NCBI GenBank assembly: GCA_049194865.1
Contig: JBLZWL010000071.1
Span: 1-64,000 of the forward strand
Length of the DNA stretch: 64,000 bases
Source of the DNA: Myxococcus terminator_A
Lineage (GTDB): Bacteria > Myxococcota > Myxococcia > Myxococcales > Myxococcaceae
Direction of reading: 5' to 3'
The translations under genes and the position numbers were made by a program. Shown piece after piece: positions 7,016 through 15,521 of the stretch (positions are counted from its first letter, which is position 1; each line of letters opens with the position of its first letter). The notes under the pieces were generated by a model that saw only the letters and a list, made by a program, of their open reading frames with translations, was not told the origin of the DNA and made no database searches.

Positions 7016-8329
7016 TCAGCCCACGTCCGCGAGCGTGCGCGCCAGCCGCGCCACGATTTCTTCCAGGTCGTCCTGCGTCGCGATGAGCGGAGGCCGCACC
7101 TTCACCACGTTGCCGAAGCTGTACCGGGAGCCGCGCAGCACCAGCTGGTGCCGCTCCCCCGCCACGCGGATGAGCGCCAGCGTCTTCTCCACGTCGGGCG
7201 AGCCATCCGCGCGAACAATCTCCAGGCCCCACATGTACCCGAGACCTCGCACGTCACCGATGCACGGGAAGCGCGTGGCCAGTTGGTTCAGCAGCTCTCC
7301 CAACACGATGCCGTTGCGCCGCACGTTGGCCAACAGGTGGCCGGTCGTCATCGCCTTCAGCGTCGCGGACGCTGCGGTCAGCGCCAGCGGATTGCACCCC
7401 GAGGTGAAGGAGTGCTCGTGGCTCTCCATCACATCCAGCGCGCCCTCGAACAACACCGCCGCCACGGGGATGCCGATGCCGCCCAGGCCCTTGGCCAGCG
7501 TGACGATGTTGGGCTTGAAGCCGAGCGCCTCCGAGGCGAACAGGTGCCCGGTGCGCCCCATGCCCGTCTGCACCTCGTCCGCGATGAGGAGGATGCCCCT
7601 CTCCTCACACAGCTTGTTGAGTGCCTGGAAGTAGCCAGGGGGCGGAACCACGTTGCCGCCGTTGCCCAGCACGGGCTCCACCAGCATGCACGCCACCGAG
7701 CCGCTGCTCGCGTACTCGACGAAGTCGCTGATGCGCTCCACACAGAGCATCCCGCAGCCGGGATACTTCGCCTTGTAGAAGCAGCGATAACAGTACGGCG
7801 CCGGCACCTTCACCGAGTGCGGTGACACCGACTCCGGGAAGCCCTTGCGACGAAACGCATTGCCCGAAATCGCCGTGGTGAACTGTGTCTGTCCATGGTG
7901 CGAGAGGAAGAGGCTGAGGATGTCCGTCTTCCCCGTGGCCTTCTGCGCCACCTGCACCGCGCACTCGTTGGCGGTGGAGCCGGTGATGTCTCGCATCCAC
8001 CCGGCCGTCAGGTGCGCGGGCGCATGCGCGAGCAGCTCCGAGAGCACCTGCTTCGCCTGCCCCGCCATCAGCGAGGAGCTGGCGTGCGCCATGCGCCGCA
8101 GCTGCTCCATCACCGCGTTCGTCACCTCCGGGTGGTCATAACCGAGAGGTACGTTGAAGGTGCCGGAGGCCGCGTCGAGGAAGGCCGTGCCATCCTCGCG
8201 GATCAACCGGATGCCCCGCCCCCGCACGAACTCCTCGGACGAGCGAGTCCCCGCCGACGCGACTTCGGACGCACCCTCTCGTACATCCGGTCCCTCCCCA
8301 GAGAGGACCTTCAGGTTGAGATTGGACAA
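7016..8329 (-). CDS. Class III PLP-dependent aminotransferase
   Basis: A 437-residue enzyme of the ornithine/4-aminobutyrate aminotransferase family. LIADEVQTGMGRTG carries the PLP-ring Asp251, and TLAKGLGG carries the Schiff-base Lys280. An insertion at 180-195 has four cysteines in a C-x2-C-x8-C-x2-C pattern that could hold a metal; similar inserts exist in some family members. The start appears to be TTG at 8329, preceded by a G-rich stretch. The next in-frame ATG is about 75 residues in and would remove conserved sequence. It is the first gene of the six-gene operon and probably makes the amine of the pathway's building block from the ketone formed by the adjacent dehydrogenase. Confidence 0.82.
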   Translation of the reverse strand: MSNLNLKVLSGEGPDVREGASEVASAGTRSSEEFVRGRGIRLIREDGTAFLDAASGTFNVPLGYDHPEVTNAVMEQLRRMAHASSSLMAGQAKQVLSELLAHAPAHLTAGWMRDITGSTANECAVQVAQKATGKTDILSLFLSHHGQTQFTTAISGNAFRRKGFPESVSPHSVKVPAPYCYRCFYKAKYPGCGMLCVERISDFVEYASSGSVACMLVEPVLGNGGNVVPPPGYFQALNKLCEERGILLIADEVQTGMGRTGHLFASEALGFKPNIVTLAKGLGGIGIPVAAVLFEGALDVMESHEHSFTSGCNPLALTAASATLKAMTTGHLLANVRRNGIVLGELLNQLATRFPCIGDVRGLGYMWGLEIVRADGSPDVEKTLALIRVAGERHQLVLRGSRYSFGNVVKVRPPLIATQDDLEEIVARLARTLADVG

Positions 8330-8473
8330 GCGTGTTCCCCCAACGGCGTGAAACGTCCCCCCTTGGACGTTTCAAATCCCCGCGCTGCTGGAGAGTGAAC
8401 GGACCCTCGAAAATTCCTTCGGTGAATCATCGGGGGTTGGCCGCGCGAAGCCATCCAGCCAGGATGTCTCACC

Positions 8474-9250
8474 ATGAAGATGGAGCACGTGGAGCAGACG
8501 CTGGAGCGCATCGCCCGCGAGGCGCAGGCCACGCCGGGGGGCCTGCTGGCGTTCGATGGAGACGGCACGCTGTGGAGCGGTGACGTCGGCGACGACTTGT
8601 TCATGGCCGTGACGGGACACGACGCCGTGCGCGACGAGGCCCGCCCCCGGATGGAGCAGGTGGCCGCCGCTCACGGCCTGGAGCTCGCGGGAAGCAACAG
8701 CACGCTGGCCCGCAGGTTGTTCACCGCCTTCCAGGCCGGCCGAATCCCGGAGCACGACATCTGCGAGATGGCGACGTGGCTGTTCGCTGGCTGGCAGGTG
8801 GAGGAGCTGCGCGCCTTCGCTCGCGGCGTGGTGGAGTCACACGGCGTGGCCGAGCGCGTCCACCCGGAGGTCCGCCTGGTGGTGGACTGGGCCCGCGAGA
8901 AGGACATCCCCTGTTACGTGGTGAGCGCCTCGCCGCTCGCCGTCGTCGAGGCCGCCGCGCGCGTGGTGGGCATCCCCTCCGAGCAGGTCATCGCCAGCAC
9001 CCCCCAATCCTCGGGCGGCACGGTGCTGCCGGACATCATCGCCCCCATCCCCTACGGCCCCGGGAAGGTGACGTGTCTGAGGGCGCGCACCGAGCGGCCC
9101 CTGTACGCCGCCTTCGGGGACAACGTGTTCGATTTGGAGCTGCTCACCGAGTCCCGGGTGCCTGTCGCGGTGCGTCCCAAGCCCCGCCTGCTGGAGCGCG
9201 CGGACCGCCTGCCCCCGCTGGTCCAATTGCACCCGGTGACCACCCGCTGA
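8474..9250 (+). CDS. SerB-like HAD-superfamily phosphatase
   Basis: A 258-residue HAD class IB phosphohydrolase. Motif I is FDGDGTLW with nucleophile Asp28 and acid/base Asp30. Motif II is in YVVSASP, and motif IV is AFGDNVFDLEL. The helical cap lies between motifs I and II. Members remove phosphate from phosphoserine or other small phosphorylated metabolites. It is divergent from the aminotransferase operon across a 144-base gap that must hold both promoters, and is followed by the aldolase gene. It could be the dephosphorylation step matching the kinases of the locus, or general serine metabolism; the sequence does not decide. Confidence 0.72.
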   Translation: MKMEHVEQTLERIAREAQATPGGLLAFDGDGTLWSGDVGDDLFMAVTGHDAVRDEARPRMEQVAAAHGLELAGSNSTLARRLFTAFQAGRIPEHDICEMATWLFAGWQVEELRAFARGVVESHGVAERVHPEVRLVVDWAREKDIPCYVVSASPLAVVEAAARVVGIPSEQVIASTPQSSGGTVLPDIIAPIPYGPGKVTCLRARTERPLYAAFGDNVFDLELLTESRVPVAVRPKPRLLERADRLPPLVQLHPVTTR

Positions 9251-9263
9251 CAGCGTCGGGTGG
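9240..9263 (+). terminator. Hairpin overlapping the phosphatase stop codon
   Basis: A 7-bp stem, CCACCCG (9240-9246) with CGGGTGG (9257-9263), and a 10-base loop containing the stop. No T-run follows, so termination is uncertain. Confidence 0.35.
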
Positions 9264-9365
9264 GGAACGCGTCCGGAGAGCTTTTGGCGGCGCCCGCCAG
9301 CGCGGACGTGCTAACTGGAGGGCGCCTGCACTTACTCGGAACATCCGCCACGGAGAGACACAGTC

Positions 9366-10460
9366 ATGCCGCTCATCGCCCTGCGTCCCCTGCTCGACTA
9401 CGCCGCCGCCAACAACTTCGGGGTCGCCGCGCTCAACGTCAACAACATGGAGCAGATCCAGTCCATCATGGAGGCCGCTCGCGCAACCCAGAGCCCGGCC
9501 ATCATCCAGGCGTCGCGCGGTGCGCGGAAGTACACCAATGACTTGTTCCTGCGGAACCTGATGCAGGCCGCGGTGGAGCTCTACCCGGAGATTCCGGTGG
9601 TCATGCACCAGGACCACGGCAACTCGCCGGAGACGTGCATCAGCGCCATCCGCATGGGCTTCACCAGCGTGATGATGGACGGCTCGCTCGAAGACGACGG
9701 CAAGACGCCCTCCACCTACGAGTACAACGTCGCCGTCACGCGTGAAGTCGTCAACGTGGCCCACCGCTTCGGCGTGTCGGTGGAAGGTGAGCTGGGCGTG
9801 CTGGGCTCGCTGGAGCACGGCATGGGCGAGAAGGAAGACGGCCACGGCGCCGAGGGCAAGCTGACGTTGGACCAGCTCCTCACGGACCCGGACCAGGCGG
9901 TGGACTTCGTCAACCGCACGGGCATCGACGCGCTCGCCGTCGCCATGGGCACCAGCCACGGCGCCTACAAGTTCTCCCGCAAGCCCAGCGGCGACGTGCT
10001 CGCCATGAGCCGCATCGAGGAGATCCACAAGAAGATCCCCAACTGCCACCTGGTGATGCACGGCTCCAGCTCCGTCCCCAAGGAGCTGTGCGACATCATC
10101 AACGCCAACGGAGGTCGCATCAAGGAGACCTACGGCGTGCCGGTGGAGGAGATTCAGCGCGGCATCCGCGCGGGCGTGCGCAAGATCAACGTCGACACCG
10201 ACAACCGGCTCGCCATCACCGGCGCCATCCGCAAGGCCTTCATGGCCAAGCCGGAGGAGTTCGACCCGCGCTACTACCTGACCCCCGCGCGCGCGGCCAT
10301 GCAGGCCATCTGCGAGGAGCGCATGAAGCAGTTCGGTCAGGCGGGCCACGCGAAGAAGGTGCCGCACGTCACGCTGGAGCAGATGGCGCGCGACTACACG
10401 GCCGGCAAGTTCGGCGACAACGCGCGGCCCGACACCGTCGTCGGCACCCAGAAGAAGTAG
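9366..10460 (+). CDS. fba: Class II fructose-bisphosphate aldolase
   Basis: A 364-residue zinc-dependent aldolase of glycolysis, gluconeogenesis and the pentose cycle. It cleaves fructose 1,6-bisphosphate to dihydroxyacetone phosphate and glyceraldehyde 3-phosphate. MHQDHGN provides the first zinc His and the neighbouring catalytic Asp. VSVEGELG holds a conserved metal-site Glu, SHGAYKF a zinc His, and LVMHGSSSVP the phosphate-binding loop. VRKINVDTDNRLA is the classic second phosphate-binding segment. Length and motifs match the long class IIA/Calvin-cycle subtype. It is probably a housekeeping gene, but its position beside a phosphatase and the amino-sugar-like operon leaves open a link through triose-phosphate supply. 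A strong terminator follows. Confidence 0.92.
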   Translation: MPLIALRPLLDYAAANNFGVAALNVNNMEQIQSIMEAARATQSPAIIQASRGARKYTNDLFLRNLMQAAVELYPEIPVVMHQDHGNSPETCISAIRMGFTSVMMDGSLEDDGKTPSTYEYNVAVTREVVNVAHRFGVSVEGELGVLGSLEHGMGEKEDGHGAEGKLTLDQLLTDPDQAVDFVNRTGIDALAVAMGTSHGAYKFSRKPSGDVLAMSRIEEIHKKIPNCHLVMHGSSSVPKELCDIINANGGRIKETYGVPVEEIQRGIRAGVRKINVDTDNRLAITGAIRKAFMAKPEEFDPRYYLTPARAAMQAICEERMKQFGQAGHAKKVPHVTLEQMARDYTAGKFGDNARPDTVVGTQKK

Positions 10461-10479
10461 TCCAGCGCGTCGAGCAGCT

Positions 10480-10515
10480 TCGGGGGAGGACCGCCGAGCG
10501 TGGCGGCTCCCCCGA
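10480..10515 (+). terminator. Strong stem-loop terminator after fba
   Basis: A perfect 9-bp stem TCGGGGGAG/CTCCCCCGA, with an inner CCGCC/GGCGG stem, is followed by the T-containing GTCGTTTCGTC. It separates fba from the convergent gene at 10540. Confidence 0.75.
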
Positions 10516-10539
10516 GTCGTTTCGTCAGGCGGCGCTGGC

Positions 10540-11022
10540 TCACTTCTCTCCCGCCAGCGCGGTCGCCATGTTCTGCGTCTCGTTCTCCACCTGGTAGTCG
10601 GCGATGACGCGCCGGCCCTCCTTGGGAGTCTGCTTCAGCCTGAGCGCCTCCAGGCTCAGGGGCACCACCGCGCCCTCGTCGGGCTGGACGTAGAGCACGC
10701 TGCCCTCCAGCGCCACCACGTCACCCTCTATCACCTGGGTGCGCTTGGGGTCCGGTGTCAGCTCCACGTCGGGCCCCTGGACGATGCGGGTCATGCCCTG
10801 GGTGGGCGTGACGTCGGCGCCAATCATGCCGCCCAGGTTCAGCGGGGGCACGTTGCCGGCGAGGTTGCCCGTCAAATCCAGTTCGGGCTCCAGGCTCCGC
10901 TGCTCCGTGGCGGTCCCATTGGGGACCTCCGCCAGGCCAATGGTGGGTGACAGCAGCGCGGCCAGCGCCGGGGCCACCCAGGCGATTCGCTTCCATCGGC
11001 TGGACATCATTCTTCGCGTCAT
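10540..11022 (-). CDS. Exported hypothetical protein
   Basis: A 160-residue protein beginning MTRRMMSSRWKRIAWVA. An Arg/Lys-rich n-region, hydrophobic core and ALA-type end form a signal peptide (cleavage near residue 31). The mature part contains PLNLGGMIGADVTP, then a small beta-rich domain (VIEGDVVALEGSVLYVQPDEG) that reads like a barrel found in short myxobacterial exported proteins. GGAG lies eight bases before the chosen ATG. No enzyme motif is present. It is monocistronic, convergent with fba. Function unknown. Confidence 0.6.
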   Translation of the reverse strand: MTRRMMSSRWKRIAWVAPALAALLSPTIGLAEVPNGTATEQRSLEPELDLTGNLAGNVPPLNLGGMIGADVTPTQGMTRIVQGPDVELTPDPKRTQVIEGDVVALEGSVLYVQPDEGAVVPLSLEALRLKQTPKEGRRVIADYQVENETQNMATALAGEK

Positions 11023-11311
11023 GACTCGTACTCCGGCTGGGGGTCCTTGGACCCGTCTCCCCCGAAGGTAGGCCACGACGTGGCGCTCACGCCTGGACCG
11101 TGCCCCGGCCACCTCCCTGAGGGACAGGCCACCGCTCCCACCGAGTGTTCAGCCGGCGAACGCCAACGCCCCAGGGCGTCTGGAACAGGCTAGGGTGCAC
11201 CCGCAGGGCCCGGCGGGCGCCCTCCGGATGGAGGAAGCGCCAGGGCTCCATCCGCGCCGCACACCGGCGCCCATCGCGCCGTACACCGGCGCCCTATCGC
11301 AGAGGCCGCAC

Positions 11312-12295
11312 GTGAACGGTCGCACCAACGAACACCGCATCGCCCTTTTCCTCGACTTCGAAAACCTCGTCACCAACACCGGCATCAGCGCCTCCAACTT
11401 CGACCTCCAGCCCTCGCTCGACCGGCTGCTGGAGAAGGGGAAGGTCGTCTTCCGCCGCGCCTACTGTGACTGGTCCCGCTTCAACGAGGCGAAGATGGGC
11501 CTCCACCGCTTCGGCGTGGAACTCATCGACGTGCCCCCCTCCACGCGCGCGGGGAAGAACGGCGCTGACATGCGCCTGGTCATCGACTCGCTGGAGCTGT
11601 GCTACGCGCGGGAGAGCATCGACACCTTCGTCATCGCCTCCGGCGACAGCGACTTCTGTCCGCTCGCCTACAAGCTGCGTGAGAACGGTCGCACCGTCAT
11701 CGGGCTGGCGGTGAAGGAGTCCACCTCCCCCCTCTTCGTCAACGCGTGCGACGAGTTCATCTACCTGCGCACCACGCGCCAGCGCTCGGAGAAGGGCGAC
11801 AAGGACAAGGGTCGCCACGCCACCGAGGAAGTGGGGCACGGCAAGCGGGGCCGCCATGGCCGCGACGCGGGGGGCAAGGCCAGCAAGGCCGAGGCGGAGA
11901 AGGCCGCGCCGTCGGGTGGCAAGAACCACTCGAAGACGGAGGTCCCCGAGATTGCGCGCGAGGTGGTGCAGAACCTGATTGCCCGCGCCACCGGCCCGGT
12001 CAATCCCTCGCTCATCAAGGAGACCATCGTCCGCAAGGAGCCGGACTTCGACGAGCGCGAGCACGGCTTCCCCACGTTCGCCAAGCTGCTCGCCGCGCTG
12101 GAGACAGAAGGCGTGCTGCGCCGCATCCAGCAGGGCCGTCAGTGGTACGTCGTCGGCCCCGATGCGGACCTCGCCGGTGGCAGCGAGGCCAAGAGCGAAG
12201 GCAAGGGCAAGAAGCAGGGCCGGGGCCGCAATACCGAAGAGTCTGAAGACGAGCTCGAGTCCTACCCGGACCCCGAGGAAGACGACGGGCTCTGA
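11312..12295 (+). CDS. NYN-domain ribonuclease-like protein with C-terminal LOTUS/OST-HTH domain
   Basis: About 327 residues from a GTG start with GAGG six bases upstream. The N-terminal NYN (PIN-like) domain shows LFLDFENLV, ADMRLVIDSLEL and IASGDSDFCPLAYKLR, supplying the conserved acidic cluster of NYN nucleases. A Lys/Glu/Gly-rich linker (about 165-215) follows. The LOTUS/OST-HTH-like domain lies at about 220-300 (PEIAREVVQNLI to RRIQQGRQWYVV). The C-terminus is highly charged. LOTUS domains bind RNA, notably G-rich or quadruplex RNA. The architecture occurs widely in bacteria as LabA/YacP-like proteins. It is probably an RNA-processing or RNA-binding protein; the target is unknown. Confidence 0.8.
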   Translation: MNGRTNEHRIALFLDFENLVTNTGISASNFDLQPSLDRLLEKGKVVFRRAYCDWSRFNEAKMGLHRFGVELIDVPPSTRAGKNGADMRLVIDSLELCYARESIDTFVIASGDSDFCPLAYKLRENGRTVIGLAVKESTSPLFVNACDEFIYLRTTRQRSEKGDKDKGRHATEEVGHGKRGRHGRDAGGKASKAEAEKAAPSGGKNHSKTEVPEIAREVVQNLIARATGPVNPSLIKETIVRKEPDFDEREHGFPTFAKLLAALETEGVLRRIQQGRQWYVVGPDADLAGGSEAKSEGKGKKQGRGRNTEESEDELESYPDPEEDDGL

Positions 12296-12309
12296 GTCTC
12301 AATCGGAGA

Positions 12310-12342
12310 GATGGAGTTGCAGCTCCGAAAGAAGACTCCATC
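12310..12342 (+). terminator. Possible hairpin after the NYN gene
   Basis: An 8-bp inverted repeat, GATGGAGT (12310-12317) and ACTCCATC (12335-12342), with a 17-base loop lies just after the stop. No T-run follows. Confidence 0.3.
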
Positions 12343-12470
12343 CACGAAGAACAAGGGGTTACAAACAACCCCCTGGCATCTGTAACGTGATGGGCCACAA
12401 CTCGAGCCACGTTGTGACTTCGTTTGTCACATTGATTTCAGGCGTTGCCTGAAAGGCTTCGAGGACTCAG

Positions 12471-12487
12471 TTGGCACGTCCACTGCT
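12471..12487 (+). promoter_or_regulatory. Sigma-54-type (-24/-12) promoter for the M36 protease gene
   Basis: The sequence TTGGCACGTCCACTGCT has the GG and GC dinucleotides exactly ten bases apart. It matches the consensus TTGGCACG-N4-TTGCT at all but one conserved base. The -12 element is about 60 bases before the ATG. Sigma-54 promoters with enhancer-binding proteins are common in myxobacterial development and predation genes. Confidence 0.65.
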
Positions 12488-12538
12488 CTGTGCGGGGTAG
12501 CCGGTTCTTCATCCCCCACCGGCTTCACCGCAGAGCAG
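12483..12538 (+). promoter_or_regulatory. Nested inverted repeat in the leader of the protease gene
   Basis: The outer arms CTGCTCTG-t-GCGG (12483-12495) and CCGCAGAGCAG (12528-12538) pair apart from one bulge. The inner arms AGCCGGT (12499-12505) and ACCGGCT (12518-12524) pair perfectly. The Shine-Dalgarno AGGAG starts at the end of the right arm. The left outer arm overlaps the -12 element. It could therefore be a DNA operator, while only the inner hairpin would be in the mRNA. Confidence 0.5.
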
Positions 12539-12546
12539 GAGTCCAC

Positions 12547-15492
12547 ATGTCACAGGGTCATTTCCGCCGCCGCCTCACCCAGGCGCTGGTGCTGATGGGA
12601 GCGCTCGGCGCTCCCACCGCCCTCGCCGCCACGCACGAGGCGAGCGACGCGCGCAACCACGACGCCCGCGTCGCCCGCAACCTCGGCCTGAAGAAGGGCG
12701 TGAGCGCGCTGCAGCAGGACAAGGAGTCTGCGCTGCGCCGCAGCGTGCCCGAGCTGCGCGTGGAGCACGACGCCTCCACCGGCCTGGTCCGCTCGCTCGT
12801 CAACCCGGTGGGCGCGCTGTCCGGCCGCAGCAGCGGCGACGCGCTCGCCGTGGGCCTCTCCTTCGTCCAGGCGCAGCGGGAGCTGCTCGGCCTGGAGCTG
12901 ACGGACCTGGCGAACCTGGAGGTCACCGACCGCGTCTACTCGCGGCAGAGCGGTGTCACCCACCTGTACCTGCGCCAGACGCACCAGGGCCTGCCGCTCT
13001 ACAACGGCCAGCTCCAAATCAACGTGGACAGCGAAGGTCGCGTGCTCAGCGTGCACAGCGACTTCCTGCCCGCGCTGGCCCGCGCCGTCCCCAGCACGCA
13101 GCCCCGCCTGGGCGCCGCCGCCGCCGTCTCCGGGGCCGCGCGCCACCTGGGCCTCAAGTCGCTCACCGCGCCCCGCGAGTTGGAGAAGCAGGCCGGCCCG
13201 CGACAGCTCACCCGCGTGGAGCAGACGGGCATCTCCCTGGAGCCCATCGACGCGCAGCTCGCGCTGCTCCCCGTCAACCAGGGCGACGCCCGGCTGGTGT
13301 GGAACTTCCAGGTCCACACGCCGGATGAGCAGCACGTCTATGACATGACGGTGGACGCGACGACGGGCGAGGTGTGGACGCGCTTCGACTGGGTCGCCTC
13401 GGATGCCTACTCCGTCTATCCGCGCCCGGTGGAGAGCCCCAACCACGGCCTGCGGGTGAGCGTGCTCAACCCCGCCAACCTGACGGCCTCCCCCTTCGGC
13501 TGGCATGACACGGACGGCGTCACCGGCCCCGAGTTCACCATCCACCGCGGCAACAACGTCCACGCCTACGATGACGCGGACGCCAACAACCTGCCGCCCA
13601 CCACCCCGCAGCCGGACTGCGGCCCGTCCATCCTCTGCAGCTTCCCGTTGAACCTGGCCAACGCGCCCGGCACGTACATCCCGGCCGCCGTCACCAACCT
13701 GTTCTACTGGAACAACATCATCCACGACATCCAGTACCAGTACGGCTTCGACGAGCTGTCCGGCAACTTCCAGGTCAACAACTACGGCAACGGCGGCCTG
13801 GGCAACGACGACGTGCGCGCCGAGGCGCAGGACGGCACCAGCGTCAACAACGCCAACTTCCTCACGCCGCCGGACGGCCAGCGTCCGCGCATGCAGATGT
13901 ACCGGTGGACCACCACCACCCCCAACCGCGACGGTGACCTGGACAGCGGCATCATCGTCCACGAGGCCGGCCACGGCATCTCCAACCGCCTCGTCGGCGG
14001 CCCCAGCAACGTGTCCTGCCTCAACAACGCGCAGGCGCCGGGCGAGGGCATCAGCGACTTCCTGTCGCTCGTCTACACCGCGCGCGCCACGGACACCGGC
14101 CCCCAGGGGCGCGGCATGGGCACCTACGCGCTGGGTCAGGCGACGACGGGCCTGGGCATCCGCGCGCAGCGCTACAGCACCAGCCAGCTGGTGAACAACT
14201 GGACGTACGCCAGCATCAACGGAATGGCCGTCCCCCACGGCGTGGGCTCCGTGTTCGCCCAGGCGGCGTGGGAGGCGTACTGGGCGCTGGTGGACCGCTG
14301 GGGCTTCAGCACCAACCTCTACAACGCCGCGGGCACCGCCGGTAACCAGCGCATGATGCTGTACTTCACGGAGGGCCTGAAGAACACGCCCTGCAGCCCC
14401 ACCTTCACCCAGGTGCGTGACGGCATCATCGCCGCGGCGACGACGCTGCACAGCGGTGAGGACGTCTGCCGGCTGTGGACGGCGTTCGCCGCCTTCGGCC
14501 TGGGCAGCGACGCGGTGTCGGGCACCCCCAGCAGCACCTCGCCCACCAACGGCTTCGCGGTGCCCACCGCCTGCCGCACGGACGTGTGGGGCAAGGACAA
14601 GCCGTGGGACACCGGCAACGAGCCGGACGCGGCCACCGCGGGCAACGGCATGTGGGAGAGCGAGGACATCTGGGTCCGCAACTCGGCCACCCCCGGTCCG
14701 CACGAGAACCCGGAGTTCGGCCAGACGAACTACGTGCACGTGAAGGTGCGCAACCGCAGCACGGTGGACGCGCACAACGTGGTGGTGAAGCTGTACGGCA
14801 CCAACGCGGCCACCAGCACCTCGTGGCCGGCGGGCTGGACGGAGATTGGCCAGACGACGCTGGTGCACCTGGCTGGCGGCGCGGATGACGAAATCGTCGT
14901 GCAGTGGAGCCCGCCCTTCCAGGGCCACTACTGCCTGCTGGCGCGGCTGGTGACGCCGGCGGACCCGATGACGTTCGTGGAGATTGGCAACCCGGACTAC
15001 AACACGCGTCAGAACAACAACATCATCTGGCGCAACACCAACGTGGTGAACATGGTGCCGTTCGGCTTCTCCAACGCCACGTTCATCCTGCGCAACACGC
15101 TGCGCGAGGACCGCCTGTTCAACGTGCGCTTCCGCGAGCTGGCGACGGACGGGAAGCGCCCGTTCATCGCGCGCGGCACCATCATCGTGGACCTGGGCGC
15201 GGAGCTGACGGCGCTGTGGAAGGCCGCCGGCGGCAAGTCCGAGGGCATCGAGCAAGTGGGTCAGACGCAGTTCCGCGTCGCCGACCCGACGCGCGCGGTG
15301 TTCCAGATTCCCCTCAAGCCGCTGCAGGAGTTCAACGTCGGCCTGGAGTTCAAGGACGACGAGTTCACCGGCAAGCAGACGGAGGACTTCGAGCAGTTCG
15401 ACTTCGCGGCCGTGCTGGAGGACCCGTCCGCTGACGGGAAGACCCGCGATATCGGCGGCGTGACGTACTACCTGCGCGTGGCGAAGCAGTAA
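12547..15492 (+). CDS. Secreted M36-family (fungalysin) zinc metalloprotease
   Basis: A 981-residue exported protease. The signal peptide is MSQGHFRRRLTQALVLMGAL with an ALA cleavage site near residue 27. An FTP/PepSY-type propeptide occupies roughly 60-290, and the M36 catalytic domain about 300-690. The zinc site is H472-E473-A-G-H476 with third ligand Glu500 in GEGISDF. The C-terminal 280 residues form beta-rich domains (NRSTVDAHNVVVKLYG onward). Such enzymes digest extracellular protein; for a predatory bacterium, a role in prey degradation is likely. Start chosen at ATG with AGGAG five bases upstream, immediately after a hairpin and a sigma-54-type promoter. A strong terminator follows. 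An equally long open frame on the opposite strand is a codon-bias shadow. Confidence 0.9.
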   Translation: MSQGHFRRRLTQALVLMGALGAPTALAATHEASDARNHDARVARNLGLKKGVSALQQDKESALRRSVPELRVEHDASTGLVRSLVNPVGALSGRSSGDALAVGLSFVQAQRELLGLELTDLANLEVTDRVYSRQSGVTHLYLRQTHQGLPLYNGQLQINVDSEGRVLSVHSDFLPALARAVPSTQPRLGAAAAVSGAARHLGLKSLTAPRELEKQAGPRQLTRVEQTGISLEPIDAQLALLPVNQGDARLVWNFQVHTPDEQHVYDMTVDATTGEVWTRFDWVASDAYSVYPRPVESPNHGLRVSVLNPANLTASPFGWHDTDGVTGPEFTIHRGNNVHAYDDADANNLPPTTPQPDCGPSILCSFPLNLANAPGTYIPAAVTNLFYWNNIIHDIQYQYGFDELSGNFQVNNYGNGGLGNDDVRAEAQDGTSVNNANFLTPPDGQRPRMQMYRWTTTTPNRDGDLDSGIIVHEAGHGISNRLVGGPSNVSCLNNAQAPGEGISDFLSLVYTARATDTGPQGRGMGTYALGQATTGLGIRAQRYSTSQLVNNWTYASINGMAVPHGVGSVFAQAAWEAYWALVDRWGFSTNLYNAAGTAGNQRMMLYFTEGLKNTPCSPTFTQVRDGIIAAATTLHSGEDVCRLWTAFAAFGLGSDAVSGTPSSTSPTNGFAVPTACRTDVWGKDKPWDTGNEPDAATAGNGMWESEDIWVRNSATPGPHENPEFGQTNYVHVKVRNRSTVDAHNVVVKLYGTNAATSTSWPAGWTEIGQTTLVHLAGGADDEIVVQWSPPFQGHYCLLARLVTPADPMTFVEIGNPDYNTRQNNNIIWRNTNVVNMVPFGFSNATFILRNTLREDRLFNVRFRELATDGKRPFIARGTIIVDLGAELTALWKAAGGKSEGIEQVGQTQFRVADPTRAVFQIPLKPLQEFNVGLEFKDDEFTGKQTEDFEQFDFAAVLEDPSADGKTRDIGGVTYYLRVAKQ

Positions 15493-15521
15493 GCCCCTCG
15501 CCAGCCGCTTGAAATGAATGA

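Noticed and set aside
1194..8329. Daptide-type RiPP locus
   Set aside because: The aminotransferase plus dehydrogenase pair is shared with daptides, but the precursor ends in Leu rather than the Thr expected there and no methyltransferase is present.
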